Source of the DNA: Aphodosoma sp051870875
GTDB taxonomy: Bacteria > Bacteroidota > Bacteroidia > Bacteroidales > Paludibacteraceae
DNA: 45,935 bases
NCBI GenBank assembly: GCA_051870875.1
Contig: JBJECG010000026.1
Coordinates: forward strand, 1 to 45,935
Reading direction: 5' to 3'
How positions within the stretch are numbered: position 1 is the first letter of the stretch; each line of letters starts with the position of its first letter. A model generated the notes under the pieces. The model did no database searches and had not been told where the DNA came from. It saw only the letters and a program-made list of their open reading frames with translations. Made by a program: the position numbers and the translations under genes. Positions 16,282 to 26,162 of this stretch are shown here, in pieces.

Positions 16282-17901
16282 TCAGACGGCATACATCTTT
16301 TCGCGCACTGCGTGAATATCATCGCTTACCAGATATTCGTCGAAATCCATGTATTTGTCTATTATGCCTTTGGGTGTCAGTTCTATTATGCGGTTGCAGA
16401 CTGTGGATACGAACTCACGGTCGTGCGATGACAGCAGGATGTTTCCCTTGAAGTTTATTAGTGTGTTGTTGAATGCCTGTATAGATTCCAGGTCGAGGTG
16501 GTTGACAGGGGAGTCGAGTATCATCACGTTGGCGTTGCGCAGCATCATGCGTGCTATCATGCAGCGCATCTTTTCGCCGCCCGACAATACGTTGGTGCGT
16601 TTGAAAATCTCATCGCCGGAAAAGAGCATCTTTCCGAGATAACTTCGGATAAAAGATTCGGTGGTGTCTTCCGAAAACTGACCGAGCCAGTCTGCCAGTG
16701 TAAGTTCGTTGTTGAAAAATGCGCTGTTGTCAAGAGGCAGATATGCCGATGTGATGGTGATGCCCCAAGAATATTTCCCGGTGAATCCGGTATCATGGCC
16801 GTTTATGATTTCAAAGAAGGCGGTCATGGCTCGGGCATCGCGCGAGTAGAACGCTATTTTGTCGCCTTTCCCCACGTTGAAACTTACGTTGTCAAACAGT
16901 ACGGTGCCGTCTTCCGCCCGTTTTCCCAGTCCGTTTACTTCCAGTATCATATTGCCGGGTTCGCGTTCGGGAGTGAATATTATGCCCGGATATTTGCGTG
17001 TCGATGGCTGTATTTCGTCGACGTTGAGCTTTTCGAGCATCTTGCGCCGGCTGGTGGCCTGGCGGCTTTTGGCCACGTTGGCGGAGAAGCGTCGGATAAA
17101 CTCTTCCAGTTCCTTGCGTTTTTCCTCCGCTTTCTGCTTCTGGTTCTGTAGCTGGCGCAGTGCCAGTTGGCTTGATTCGTACCAGAAAGTGTAGTTTCCG
17201 GCAAAGAGGGTGATCCTGCCGTAGTCTATGTCGATGGTATGGGTGGACACGGCATCGAGGAAGTGGCGGTCGTGGCTGACGACGAGTACGGTGTTCTTGT
17301 AGTTTGCCAGATAGTTTTCGAGCCACATCACGGCATCTATGTCAAGGTCGTTGGTAGGCTCGTCGAGCAGCAGGTTGTCCGGCTCTCCGTAGAGGGCGCG
17401 GGCAAGCAGCACACGTACTTTCTCCTTGTTTTCCAGTTCGCCCATCATCTTGTAGTGAAGGTCCTCTTTGATGCCGAGACCGCTGAGCAGTTGGGCTGCA
17501 TTGCTTTCGGCGTTCCAGCCGTCCATTTCGGCAAACAGCTCTTCGAGTTCGGCGGCCCGGATCCCGTCCTCTTCGCTGAAATCCTCTTTCATGTATATTG
17601 CTTCTTTTTCCTGGCGAACTTTCCAGAAACGGTCGTTGCCCATCATGACGGTGTCAATCACGGTAAAGGCATCGAAAGCGAAGTGGTCTTGCTGGAGTAC
17701 GGACAGACGTTCGTTTACTCCGAACGAGATCTGACCGCGTGTGGGGTCGAGCTCGCCGCTGAGCATGCGTATGAATGTGCTTTTGCCGGCTCCGTTGGCT
17801 CCGATTACGCCGTAGCAGTTGCCTGGAGTGAATTTGAGGTTTACGTCAGAAAACAAAATGCGTTTGCCGAATTGCATGGCAAGATTGGAAACTGTAATCA
17901 T
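16282..17901 (-). CDS. ABC-F family ATPase (YbiT-like)
   Basis: A 539-residue soluble protein with two nucleotide-binding domains and no membrane helices, the ABC-F plan. Domain 1 has Walker A GANGAGKST and Walker B LLLDEPTNDLD, but its signature is replaced by ELENKEKVRVLLARAL, as in YbiT. The linker (residues ~245-320) is rich in Lys, Glu and Gln. In domain 2 the signature LSGGEKMRCMIARMM is intact, but the Walker A region reads AFYSRDARAMTAFF and Walker B reads MILDSPVNHLD. There the P-loop Gly/Lys and the catalytic Glu are missing. Family members act on ribosomes. The start at 17901 lies 14 bases after topB; an extension to 18066 overlaps topB and is not family-like. Confidence 0.9.
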   Translation of the reverse strand: MITVSNLAMQFGKRILFSDVNLKFTPGNCYGVIGANGAGKSTFIRMLSGELDPTRGQISFGVNERLSVLQQDHFAFDAFTVIDTVMMGNDRFWKVRQEKEAIYMKEDFSEEDGIRAAELEELFAEMDGWNAESNAAQLLSGLGIKEDLHYKMMGELENKEKVRVLLARALYGEPDNLLLDEPTNDLDIDAVMWLENYLANYKNTVLVVSHDRHFLDAVSTHTIDIDYGRITLFAGNYTFWYESSQLALRQLQNQKQKAEEKRKELEEFIRRFSANVAKSRQATSRRKMLEKLNVDEIQPSTRKYPGIIFTPEREPGNMILEVNGLGKRAEDGTVLFDNVSFNVGKGDKIAFYSRDARAMTAFFEIINGHDTGFTGKYSWGITITSAYLPLDNSAFFNNELTLADWLGQFSEDTTESFIRSYLGKMLFSGDEIFKRTNVLSGGEKMRCMIARMMLRNANVMILDSPVNHLDLESIQAFNNTLINFKGNILLSSHDREFVSTVCNRIIELTPKGIIDKYMDFDEYLVSDDIHAVREKMYAV

Positions 17902-17915
17902 ATATTGTTGCTTCG

Positions 17916-19748
17916 TTATGAGTTTGTATCGTTTTGGGTGAGGCGCACGGTGGTGCCGGTGCGCATGACGGTGTCGACTACAGAAGACACCATGGCCTTG
18001 AGTTCCGCGATGAACTGTGATGCCTGGTATGAGCCTTGTTCGATCTGGCGCAGTTTCCGTTCCCACCGGCCGGTGAGTTCGGCACTTTTGAGCAGGTCGT
18101 TCTGTATCACCCCTACCAGGGCGATACCCATGCCGGTAGGTATCAGGTTTTTGCGTTCCTTGCGTATGTAACCGCGTTTGAGCAGGGTCTCGATGATGGC
18201 TGCACGTGTCGACGGGCGTCCTATACCGTTCTCTTTCAGGGCATCGCGCAGCTCGTCGTTGTCAACGAATCTGCCTGCCGTTTCCATAGCCCTCAAGAGG
18301 GTGGCTTCGGTGTAAGGTTTGGGCGGAGTGGTCTGTTTTTGCGCCAAATCCGGTTTGTGTGCGCCGGTTTCGCCTTTTGTGAAGTCGGGTAGTATGCGTT
18401 CGGAGTCAGAGCTTTTTTCGTCCGGATCGGGTATGGATCCGCCGGGCGCATCGGCTGCGGACTTGCCGAACACCACACGCCAGCCCGGTGACAGTATAGT
18501 CTTGCCTGTTGCCTTGAATTCCATCCCGCCGGTTACGCCGATTACAGTGGTGGTTGAGAATGTGCATTCCGGGTAGAAGTTGGCTATGAAATGGCGGCAT
18601 ACGAGGTCATATACACGCTGTTCGGGTTCGGTGAGGGCGGCATTGACAGCTCCGGTTGGTATGATGGCATGATGGTCGGTGACTTTCGTGTTGTCGAATA
18701 CTTTTTTGTTTTTCGGCAGGGCTTTTTGCAGCAACGGTCCGGTCAGCGGATCGTACCATTTGCTTATGTTGCGCATGACGGCAGGTATTTTGGGGTATAT
18801 GTCATCGCTCAGGTAAGAGGTGTCTACGCGGGGATAGGTGGTCATTTTCTTCTCGTACAGCGACTGTATGAGCTTCAGTGTCTCATCGGCCGAGTAAGAG
18901 AATTTCTTGTTGCATTCCACTTGCAGCGATGTGAGGTCAAACAGTCGCGGCGCCGATTCCGTGCCTTTCTTCAGTGTGACGGATTTTACGGTAAAGGGCT
19001 GTCCTTCTATGGCGTGCATGGCTTCACGTGCTTCGGTTTCCGATTTGTATTTACCTTTGGCCGATGCGAAAACGGTATTGCGGTAGAGGGTTTTCAGTTC
19101 CCAGTAAGGTTCCGGCACGAAGTTGGATATCTCGGCATTGCGGTTCACTATAAGAGCCAGTGTAGGCGTCTGTACCCGTCCGACGGACAGCACCTGTCGG
19201 TTGGCTCCGAAACGCAGTGTATAGATGCGTGTGGCGTTCATGCCGAGCAGCCAGTCGCCTATGGCGCGTGCAAGCCCGGCTTCGTATAGGCGTTGGTAGT
19301 CGGATGCGGGGTGCAGCTTGTCAAATCCTTCGCGTATGGCATCTTCGGTGAGCGATGATATCCAAAGTCGTCTGACTGGGCGGCTGCATCGGGCCTTTTG
19401 CAACACCCAACGCTGTATCAGTTCGCCTTCCTGTCCGGCATCGCCGCAGTTTATGATTTCATCTGCCTGAGCTACAAGACGTTCGATGATTTTGAACTGC
19501 CGTTCGTATCCTGTATCGGGAATGAGCTTTATGCCGAAGCGTTCGGGTATGATTGGCAGCGACGTGAAGTTCCATGCCCGCCATTCAACATGGTAGTCGT
19601 GAGGTTCTTTCAGTGTGCACAGGTGTCCGAACGTCCAGGTCACGCAGTAGCCGTTGCCTTCAAGATAACCTTCATATTTTTTTGTGGCTCCCAATACGGC
19701 GGCTATGTCGCGTGCTACAGATGGCTTTTCGGCTATACACAGTTTCAT
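17916..19748 (-). CDS. topB: DNA topoisomerase III (type IA)
   Basis: A 610-residue type IA topoisomerase. The Toprim domain at the start has MKLCIAEKPSVARDIAAVLG and the acidic metal site INCGDAGQEGELIQRW. The catalytic tyrosine lies in MTTYPRVDTSYLSDD (~residue 313). The decatenation-type motifs LSVGRVQTPTLALIVNRN and NGIGRPSTRAAIIETLLKRG follow. The length is that of the core enzyme, without an added zinc-finger tail. It passes single strands through nicks and resolves linked DNA. It follows chorismate mutase by 78 bases and precedes the ABC-F gene by 14. Confidence 0.95.
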   Translation of the reverse strand: MKLCIAEKPSVARDIAAVLGATKKYEGYLEGNGYCVTWTFGHLCTLKEPHDYHVEWRAWNFTSLPIIPERFGIKLIPDTGYERQFKIIERLVAQADEIINCGDAGQEGELIQRWVLQKARCSRPVRRLWISSLTEDAIREGFDKLHPASDYQRLYEAGLARAIGDWLLGMNATRIYTLRFGANRQVLSVGRVQTPTLALIVNRNAEISNFVPEPYWELKTLYRNTVFASAKGKYKSETEAREAMHAIEGQPFTVKSVTLKKGTESAPRLFDLTSLQVECNKKFSYSADETLKLIQSLYEKKMTTYPRVDTSYLSDDIYPKIPAVMRNISKWYDPLTGPLLQKALPKNKKVFDNTKVTDHHAIIPTGAVNAALTEPEQRVYDLVCRHFIANFYPECTFSTTTVIGVTGGMEFKATGKTILSPGWRVVFGKSAADAPGGSIPDPDEKSSDSERILPDFTKGETGAHKPDLAQKQTTPPKPYTEATLLRAMETAGRFVDNDELRDALKENGIGRPSTRAAIIETLLKRGYIRKERKNLIPTGMGIALVGVIQNDLLKSAELTGRWERKLRQIEQGSYQASQFIAELKAMVSSVVDTVMRTGTTVRLTQNDTNS

Positions 19749-19826
19749 TGTCGGGCTAAGTGGAATTGTGGCTGGTTTGGTGTTTGCAGATAAAAATATG
19801 ATTGTCTGGCGGAATTTTCAGAGTAT

Positions 19827-20096
19827 TCACCGCCTGATGGTTTGCTCGTGCTGCGACTCTTCGTGGATGAGTGCGAACAGGCGGTCGACGAAATCGTGGT
19901 CAAGATGCAGTTCGCCGGCTCGTTTCGTGCGAACGACCATCATGTCTCGGTAACGTTCAGGTTGCAGTACAGGTATGTTTCGCTTCGCTTTGTACACACC
20001 TATCCTGCGCGAAATCTCCATGCGTTTGGCTATGGTTTCGAGCAGGATGTCATCAAGCAGGTCTATGCTGTTCCTCCAATCGTCCAGTTGGTCCAT
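19827..20096 (-). CDS. Chorismate mutase (AroQ type)
   Basis: An 89-residue all-helical monofunctional chorismate mutase converting chorismate to prephenate for Phe and Tyr synthesis. The pattern WRNSIDLLDDILLETIAKR, then ISRRIGVYKAKRNIPVLQPE, then FVDRLFALIHEESQHEQ places the active-site Arg, Arg, Lys and Gln residues as in E. coli AroQ. The ATG at 20096 fits this alignment; an extension to 20171 would add 25 residues lacking family character. It is probably first in a unit with topB and the ABC-F gene. Confidence 0.85.
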   Translation of the reverse strand: MDQLDDWRNSIDLLDDILLETIAKRMEISRRIGVYKAKRNIPVLQPERYRDMMVVRTKRAGELHLDHDFVDRLFALIHEESQHEQTIRR

Positions 20097-20178
20097 TGTG
20101 TATCTTGTCGCTTCAGTGATGGTATATCGGGATGCCTGGCGCGTATGAACTATGGCCGGCAAAGCACACATCAGAGCA

Positions 20179-20186
20179 CAAAGGTA
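20179..20186 (-). promoter_or_regulatory. -7 element before chorismate mutase
   Basis: TACCTTTG on the minus strand matches TAnnTTTG exactly, 82 bases before the start at 20096. No clear -33 element is visible at the usual distance. Confidence 0.5.
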
Positions 20187-20252
20187 CTACTTTTTTGGCA
20201 ATACGGGATAGCCGTAAAGATCAATTGCCAACAAAAGGGCCATAAAATACAG

Positions 20253-20324
20253 GTATATAAGTATTCACAAAAAACAATGCGTATCATTATATGCACGTAA
20301 CGGCAATTTTTTTGCTGCAACGCA
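20253..20324. repeat. Direct repeat copy 1 (related to 26163-26240)
   Basis: Read on the plus strand this ~72-base stretch aligns with 26163-26240 in the same orientation. Shared blocks in order are TAT-TAAGT, ATT-ACAAAAA, GTATC-TTA, TAA, GCAATTTTTT and CTGCAACGCAT, with small indels. It lies in the intergenic space between the locus 2 terminator and chorismate mutase. The rest of 20190-20485 shows no gene I can support. Confidence 0.65.
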
Positions 20325-20485
20325 TCTATTGTCCTTCCGGTTACTTTATGTATTACCTGAAACAGGATGCGCCATGGCAAAGTAATCAAACAAGTTGGGC
20401 GGTTCCGTGCCCGGTTTCCACTGTCTTTAAGTACTTCCGAATTCACTATGCAGCTGATTTTCCCCGAGCCGCTTGGCGTAATGTG

Positions 20486-20521
20486 CAAAAACACCGATAC
20501 ATCAGCATGATGTATCGGTGT
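20486..20521 (-). terminator. Strong terminator of cobamide locus 2
   Basis: A perfect 14-base stem (ACACCGATACATCA with its complement, loop of 3) spans 20491-20521. It is followed on the minus strand by TTTTT at 20490-20486. It stands ~25 bases after the stop at 20545 and ends the long unit that starts near 32406. Confidence 0.9.
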
Positions 20522-20544
20522 CATGATTTTGTACCTGGTGTGGA

Positions 20545-22053
20545 TTATTGACTGATAATCTTAAAGACGGATTTTCCGATTTTTACAATATGGATACCGT
20601 GAGGCAACGCCAGTGGTATGTCGGCATGCCCTTCGTCAAGAGGTATTACGGCTTCCATCAATCCTTGTAAAGAAAAAACTGTGGCATATTCTTCATTGCC
20701 TGCTCCTGAAATGCTCAGAATATCATTGCGGTACGCTATGCAGACAGCACTGCAAGGAACCGGTTCAGTGGATACTTCCACGCTGTCAGGGCCGGAATCA
20801 GTAGGAAAAACAAACATTGACGGAAACCAATAGTCGGAAATCATGGGGTATGACTGAAGCAGTGTCCCGTTGCTGTCATAGCGCCGTGTTTCGTATGTCG
20901 GATCCTGGAACTGGTGGAACAATGAAGCATACAGCTCGTCGGTTGAGGGATGGATGCCAAGAGAGCAACCGTATATGTGCCAGTTGCCTTCTTGTCCGGT
21001 GAAATCGAGTATTTTGGTTATAGTCCGGGAGCCGATGTCGAATCTGAACACACGGTAATTTGAAAACCAGCTGTTGTTTCCGCCGCACCAATACAAGACA
21101 TTGTTGATAGCCGAGGCGCAAAAAGCATCGGGAGTCCAGGCGTACCATGAGTTACCAGGCGGATAGATGCCGTCACCGTTGATTCTTATCACTTCGCGTT
21201 CCAGGGTTTTCGGATTCAGGCGGATGATGTACGGCACGGCCGAGCCTGTACCTTGTGTGTCTTTCGATGCACCGTACCACAGATTTCCATCCTTGCTCTT
21301 TACAATGGCAGAACCTATGCCGGCAGATCTTTTCGGTCTGCTGCCAGTATCTTCCTCTATGATATCATCGATGATCGTCATATCGAGCACATCGGTAACT
21401 TTGTCGAGGGCGGTATCGATGACCAGCATCCCGTATTCCTGGTGTACGGCAAACACTTTGCCTTCGGCAAGGATCATCGTACCGGTTTGTCCGTGATATA
21501 GTGAGGCGGTCGGGTCATTGGCAGGTTTGCCATCGCCGGCATTCGGATTTGCGGAACCTTCGATTTGCCCGGTTATTTCGAGTGTGTTGAGGTCGAGAAT
21601 CCAGATGCCGTTGCTTGTGGATACATAACCTTTGCCGGCAGAAACTCCTGTAAAGGCACGTCCGTCGCATTGGGCTCCGCTCGGGTCTATGAGGTGTAGC
21701 TGTCTGATGATTTTCATGCTTCGGGCATCGGCTACCGTGATGCGTCCGCCGGTAATGTTGGCTCCGGGATCCTTTTCCTGTTTGGCAATAAGGTACAGAC
21801 GCCCGTTCCAGACGGCTCCGTACTGGTTTGTACAGCCAAGTTCCATACCTGGATTTTCTGTCTGGATGATGCGGTATTGCCAGTATTCGCCGTTTTCCGC
21901 ATCCGGTTTCAGAAAGTTGACTGTGGAGTTCCGGTGTCCGTACCAGTCTTCGTTGACAACGATGATACCATCGGAATAATCAGGCTCGGCAGCCCCGGCG
22001 GTGAAGACCGCCAGGGCTGCCAGGACTGACAATATTGTTGATTTACGTTTCAT
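20545..22053 (-). CDS. Secreted DUF5074-like propeller protein with sorting-type tail
   Basis: A 502-residue protein with a signal peptide (MKRKSTILSVLAALAVFTAG, then AAEP). Residues ~28-420 form a beta-propeller resembling DUF5074: IIVVNEDWYGHRNSTVNFLK, GCTNQYGAVWNGRLYLIAKQ, GRAFTGVSAGKGYVSTSNGI, YHGQTGTMILAEGKVFAVHQ. The same landmarks occur in the middle of the large protein encoded just upstream (NEDWFGHTNG, GCTSQFGMIYADKLIVTSKQ), so the two are paralogous there. The last ~70 residues (ATVFSLQGLMEAVIPL, then LPHGIHIVKIG) look like a sorting-type tail. The start lies 76 bases after the preceding stop, in the same riboswitch-led unit. BtuG is also a propeller, so direct cobamide binding is plausible but untested. 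Confidence 0.85.
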   Translation of the reverse strand: MKRKSTILSVLAALAVFTAGAAEPDYSDGIIVVNEDWYGHRNSTVNFLKPDAENGEYWQYRIIQTENPGMELGCTNQYGAVWNGRLYLIAKQEKDPGANITGGRITVADARSMKIIRQLHLIDPSGAQCDGRAFTGVSAGKGYVSTSNGIWILDLNTLEITGQIEGSANPNAGDGKPANDPTASLYHGQTGTMILAEGKVFAVHQEYGMLVIDTALDKVTDVLDMTIIDDIIEEDTGSRPKRSAGIGSAIVKSKDGNLWYGASKDTQGTGSAVPYIIRLNPKTLEREVIRINGDGIYPPGNSWYAWTPDAFCASAINNVLYWCGGNNSWFSNYRVFRFDIGSRTITKILDFTGQEGNWHIYGCSLGIHPSTDELYASLFHQFQDPTYETRRYDSNGTLLQSYPMISDYWFPSMFVFPTDSGPDSVEVSTEPVPCSAVCIAYRNDILSISGAGNEEYATVFSLQGLMEAVIPLDEGHADIPLALPHGIHIVKIGKSVFKIISQ

Positions 22054-22129
22054 CTAACGATAAATGTAAAATTTGAGACTGTTTTCCTGTCGTTTTGTCT
22101 GCTTGTTTGTTATTGGCAGCAGTAACATC

Positions 22130-25100
22130 TTATTTTACCAATACTTTTATAGATTCGTTTTTCGCCGTTACAATGTATACGCCGGATATATTTGTGTTTA
22201 TCACAGTAGGTTCGTCTTTGATGCCGCTATAAACGCAAATACCTTGTGTGTTGTACACGGTCACAGTTTCGCCTTCTGCACCATATACTGTTATGGTGCC
22301 GTGCTTGGCAGTTACGGAAATGGTTTGTTTGGCAGCATTGTCGGTCTTTGTCTCGATGTCTCTGACAAATTCGGCGGTTATCGCCATATCTTCCGTAACG
22401 GTTATCGTGNNNNNNNNNNNNNNNNNNNNNNNNNNNNNNNNNNNNNNNNNNNNNNNNNNNNNNNNNNNNNNNNNNNNNNNNNNNNNNNNNNNNNNNNNNN
22501 NNNNNNNNNCGGGGGTTTTCGGTGTTTCCGTCGCTCCACTGTACAAACTTGTAACCGGGGTTGGGATCGGCCGATACGGTAACCGTTTCACCGTACAAGT
22601 AAGATTCTTTGGCAGGTTCAACAGCCACTGTACCCATAGACTCATCTGCTGAATTTACGGTCACAGTATATTCGGAGGCTTCAAATTCGGCGGTTATTGC
22701 CATATCTTCCGTAACGGTTATCGTGCGGGGGTTTTCGGTGTTTCCGTCGCTCCACTGTACAAACTTGTAACCGGGGTTGGCAGTAGCAGTAATAGTACAT
22801 TCAAACCCGTCATTGATATAACCGCCTCCGGATACTGTCCCCATAGCGGCATTATTGACCGAAAGATCTACAAAGAATTTATCATAAGAGAGAACAACCG
22901 AAAACTCCTTCTTGACCTCACGTCCGTTGTTTTCTGCGGAGAGAATGAATGTTTGCGGGGCGGTTGTGATTTTTGACCTGTCAATGTGAAGTGTATCGTT
23001 AACGATTGATACGGCGTGGGTATTATCTTCGATCCGCTCGTTTCCTGCAGTATACAGCATATAAGTGAAATCTTGCGGATAGTTGACATCAAGGTCTGAT
23101 ACATAGTTGGCCAGAGGGATGTCCTTCCCTTCGAGACGACTGTTAACCATGATTTCATCAAGATTGACGACCGGTTCGTATTTATCCGGGAATACAGGCA
23201 TGGATTGGAACCAGAAGCCTTCATCGGGTATAAATGTGCTCTTCACTTCACCAGTCTTGTAGTCAACGCGGTGGTAGGTGTTGAATACGGCACTGTATCC
23301 GTAACCTTTTACAGTCATGACGATCACTTCACCGGTACGTTCGTCCAGACGCGATACACCGTAGAACATTTTGTTGTTGTCACCCGGAAGAGAAGCCAGA
23401 CCGTCAAGATAGCATTTCGCTTCAGATATGTCGGTCCCGACTTCCCAACTGTAGAAACCGAAGAAGAGCCGGTTCTCTTTGTTTGATCCGAAGAACTGGG
23501 CCGGACGCCATGAGCCCCAGCTCCAGAAACCTCCGCCCGATATGTTGGTGTTGTTCGGCATGTCATAGCTTTCTGCAATCTCCAAAGTATTCTGGTCTAT
23601 TCGGTGGAACTTCTTGTTTTCGCCAATCCATACATTGCCGTCTTTGGTACGGGCAACGCTTATTATACCTTTGAGCCTGATGGTTTTGACCAGGGTGTCG
23701 GCAGTACAGTCGATAACCAATACTCCGTCTGACTGTTTGGCTGCATACACGTAATTGCCCGATTTTACCATATCTCCGGTTTGTCCGGAATAGAGGCTTG
23801 CACCTCTTGTCCCAGGTATGGCAGTGTTGCCGATGAATTTGAGCGAGTCGAGACTGAAAGGGTATATGCCTCCGGTAGAACCGACGTATATTTTATGTGG
23901 GTTGATACCTACGCATGCACGTCCATCCCCGCCGTCGGGATAAGTATCGAACTTGGCAAGTATTTTCAGCGTCTGGGCATTGAGGATAGTGAGACGTCCG
24001 CCTCCAGGGTTGGGGTCTCCTCCATCTTGGTGCTGTTTGGAAGTGACGATGAGCTTGTCGGCATATATCATACCGAACTGGGATGTGCATCCGAACGATA
24101 CGCCTTCGTTGCGCTGGCTTACCACACGGTAGAGCATCGATGTGTCATCGGGCATATAGTTCATTGAGCCGTTGGTGTGGCCGAACCAGTCTTCGTTTAG
24201 GATGAAAGTACCGTCGGTAAAGTCGCGTTCTGAATCGTCCATATCAAGTACTCGGGCTGTGAATGAGACCGCGGCATTACCGTCTTTTGAAGTGACGGTA
24301 ACATTGGTCTCGCCGACTCCATATGCAACAAGGTATGGATACTCATACTTTCCTGTACCGAACTCCCGCACTATACTGTCATGTTCAATACTGAGATTGA
24401 ATCCGGAGAGTGATGCATCTTCGGGTTCTGTCGTCACATGGATGCCGAACAGCCCTTTGTACGGTATTTCCACAATGCCGCCATCTACAACGCCTTCTAT
24501 ATTGAGGGATGTAACCGGTTTTTCCGGAGCAAGCACATCCAGGAGGCAAGTGTTGGAGAGTTGCGGGGCCGTGGCATCGGCACCTTCAAGTTGCATATCT
24601 ACGGAGAGAGTTATACCGGCATTGCAAGGCTGGTATTTCAAGAATGATACATTGCCCATAAGTTGGTTGCCGCTGACTGACAATATCTCACTGATATTGT
24701 CACCGGATACTGACCATGTACCTGTGGTGGCCATGGAAGTGGCTGTACCTTTCTGGATGTACGCCGGAATACGGAGGACGGCATTGGAAATGCTATAGGA
24801 AATCTTCTCTGGAAGCAGTACGCATGGGGTGTCTGTAACCGGACGGTAAAGAAGATAGTCAAGACCGGTGTCGGTACCGTTGGTGAGTATCAGTACAGTT
24901 TTTGGGGTGATGTAGTTGTCGCCGGTCACCTGTTGTATTTCTTGCCCGTAGCGGAACCATGCGTAGGTGTTCCAGGTACCGTTTGTTGCATTGTGGTCGT
25001 TCCAGTTGAACTGGCCGTCATCGTTTGAGTCGTATTTGATGTATTTCAGACTACCGTCTTCTTTCTTTTCATAATTGAAACGTGAGTCGCCTGCAAGCAG

Positions 25101-26147
25101 CATATCTTCCACTTCCGACACCTTCTTGTCCCAGCCTCCGGTCCAACGTACACCGAACACTATGTTCTCAGGCCCTTTGTTGTCATTGAACTTCACCACA
25201 ACTGCGGCATATTTTTCACCGGATCCTACCCAGTAATTTATTTTGCTGAAATCCACAATTTGCGGACCTTCTGCGGGTTCGGTTATTTGTTCATCGTAGC
25301 CACTGAGGCTATAGTCGAATTCTGTGGCCAGAGCTGGAGCTTCGTGGCCTGACATATTGGAGTTGTAGTTCCACCAGTTGATTGATCCGTCGGTAAGCTG
25401 GGAACTTGACATGCCCAAACCGGAATAAGACATATTGCCGGCATCATCGCCTACCCAGAAAGACCAATATCCGTCATACCAGCCGGATGACCACCGGCAG
25501 TCGGCTGGTGCATCGTTCGTGAGTTTCCAGAAATCGTAGTCATACGAAGGATACCCATAGGTACGTTGGTCAAGCGGATGTGTGATTATACCAGTTGTAC
25601 CTGAAGCTGTAATGGCTGCGGTGCATAGAGCCCGAGCTTCATCCACAGTCGGCGCACTGGTTTGTCCCATTGTTGCGTTAGGCTGGCCGAATCCGAAAGA
25701 AATTTGTGCCGATGCACTTGCTCCATCGGCATCGTAATAGAGATTGTTGACCAGTTGGCGGTTTTTGCTGACTCCTATACCGTCAAGAGTGCAACCCATG
25801 GAGCCTGTGTACTGGACGAGTATGCTTAGAGTCTTGCTTGCACGGCCGATTGCCCTGACCATGTCTTCGCCGGAAGCGGTCCCGTCCCAACGGTATCCCC
25901 ACACAAGAGCCTTGTCGCCCTTTCCGTCATTGAACTGTACTACCAAAGCCGCCTCGTTTTCTCCATTGCCTACCCAATGAATGATGTTCTGGAAACTGAA
26001 TGGTTCCGCATTTTCTGCCGACCTGACATGGCTCTGTAGTGCCGGTATCCTGGCATGGGGCGGCATCTGTACACTCCTTTGTTGTGCGCTGACAGTGAAA
26101 AAACTGATCAGCAACAGCATTGCGCTGAAAAATAGATTTTTTCTCAT
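22130..26147 (-). CDS. Very large multidomain surface protein of cobamide locus 2, interrupted by an assembly gap
   Basis: About 1,305 residues if the 100 undetermined bases at 22410-22509 are left out. The ATG at 26147 begins a signal peptide (MRKNLFFSAMLLLISFFTVS, then AQQ). Two related domains follow: residues ~54-290 (HWVGNGENEAALVVQFND, VWGYRWDG) and ~302-445 (YWVGSGEKYAAVVVKFND, VFGVRWTG), the second with a calcium-loop-like DSNDDGQFNWND. Ig-like segments cover ~450-635. A DUF5074-like propeller spans ~645-1010, paralogous to the 20545-22053 protein. Two InlB-type repeats lie at ~1110-1235 (NPGYKFVQWSDGNTENP), and a sorting-type tail ends at VLVK. Joining the gap edges restores CGC and keeps the frame, so the apparent frameshift comes from the arbitrary gap length. 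More repeats may be hidden. Function unknown; a surface role in cobamide capture is inferred from the operon. Confidence 0.85.
22366..22783 (-). repeat. Near-identical InlB-type coding repeats around the gap
   Basis: The ~80-base block running from ATTCGGCGGTTAT through TTATCGTG and CGGGGGTTTTCGG to AACCGGGGTTGG is complete at 22683-22780. It appears again split by the gap, its left part ending at 22409 and its right part starting at 22510. The copies are almost identical at the base level, which explains why the assembly broke here. Confidence 0.85.
22410..22509. other. 100-base scaffold gap
   Basis: Exactly 100 undetermined bases, the usual placeholder for a gap of unknown length. Both edges fall at the same point of the coding repeat, between TTATCGTG and CGGGGG. 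The true distance may be zero or a whole number of repeat units. Confidence 0.95.
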
Positions 26148-26162
26148 AGTTAGAAAGATTAG

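Noticed and set aside
17239..18171. 310-residue plus-strand open frame
   Set aside because: Antisense to the ABC-F and topB genes. No recognisable motif.
22130..22645. Separate small gene for the C-terminal part of the large surface protein
   Set aside because: The apparent break is produced by the arbitrary 100-base gap. Removing it restores one frame.
22366..22783. CRISPR-like repeats
   Set aside because: The repeats are protein-coding InlB-type units without unique spacers. No cas genes occur in the window.
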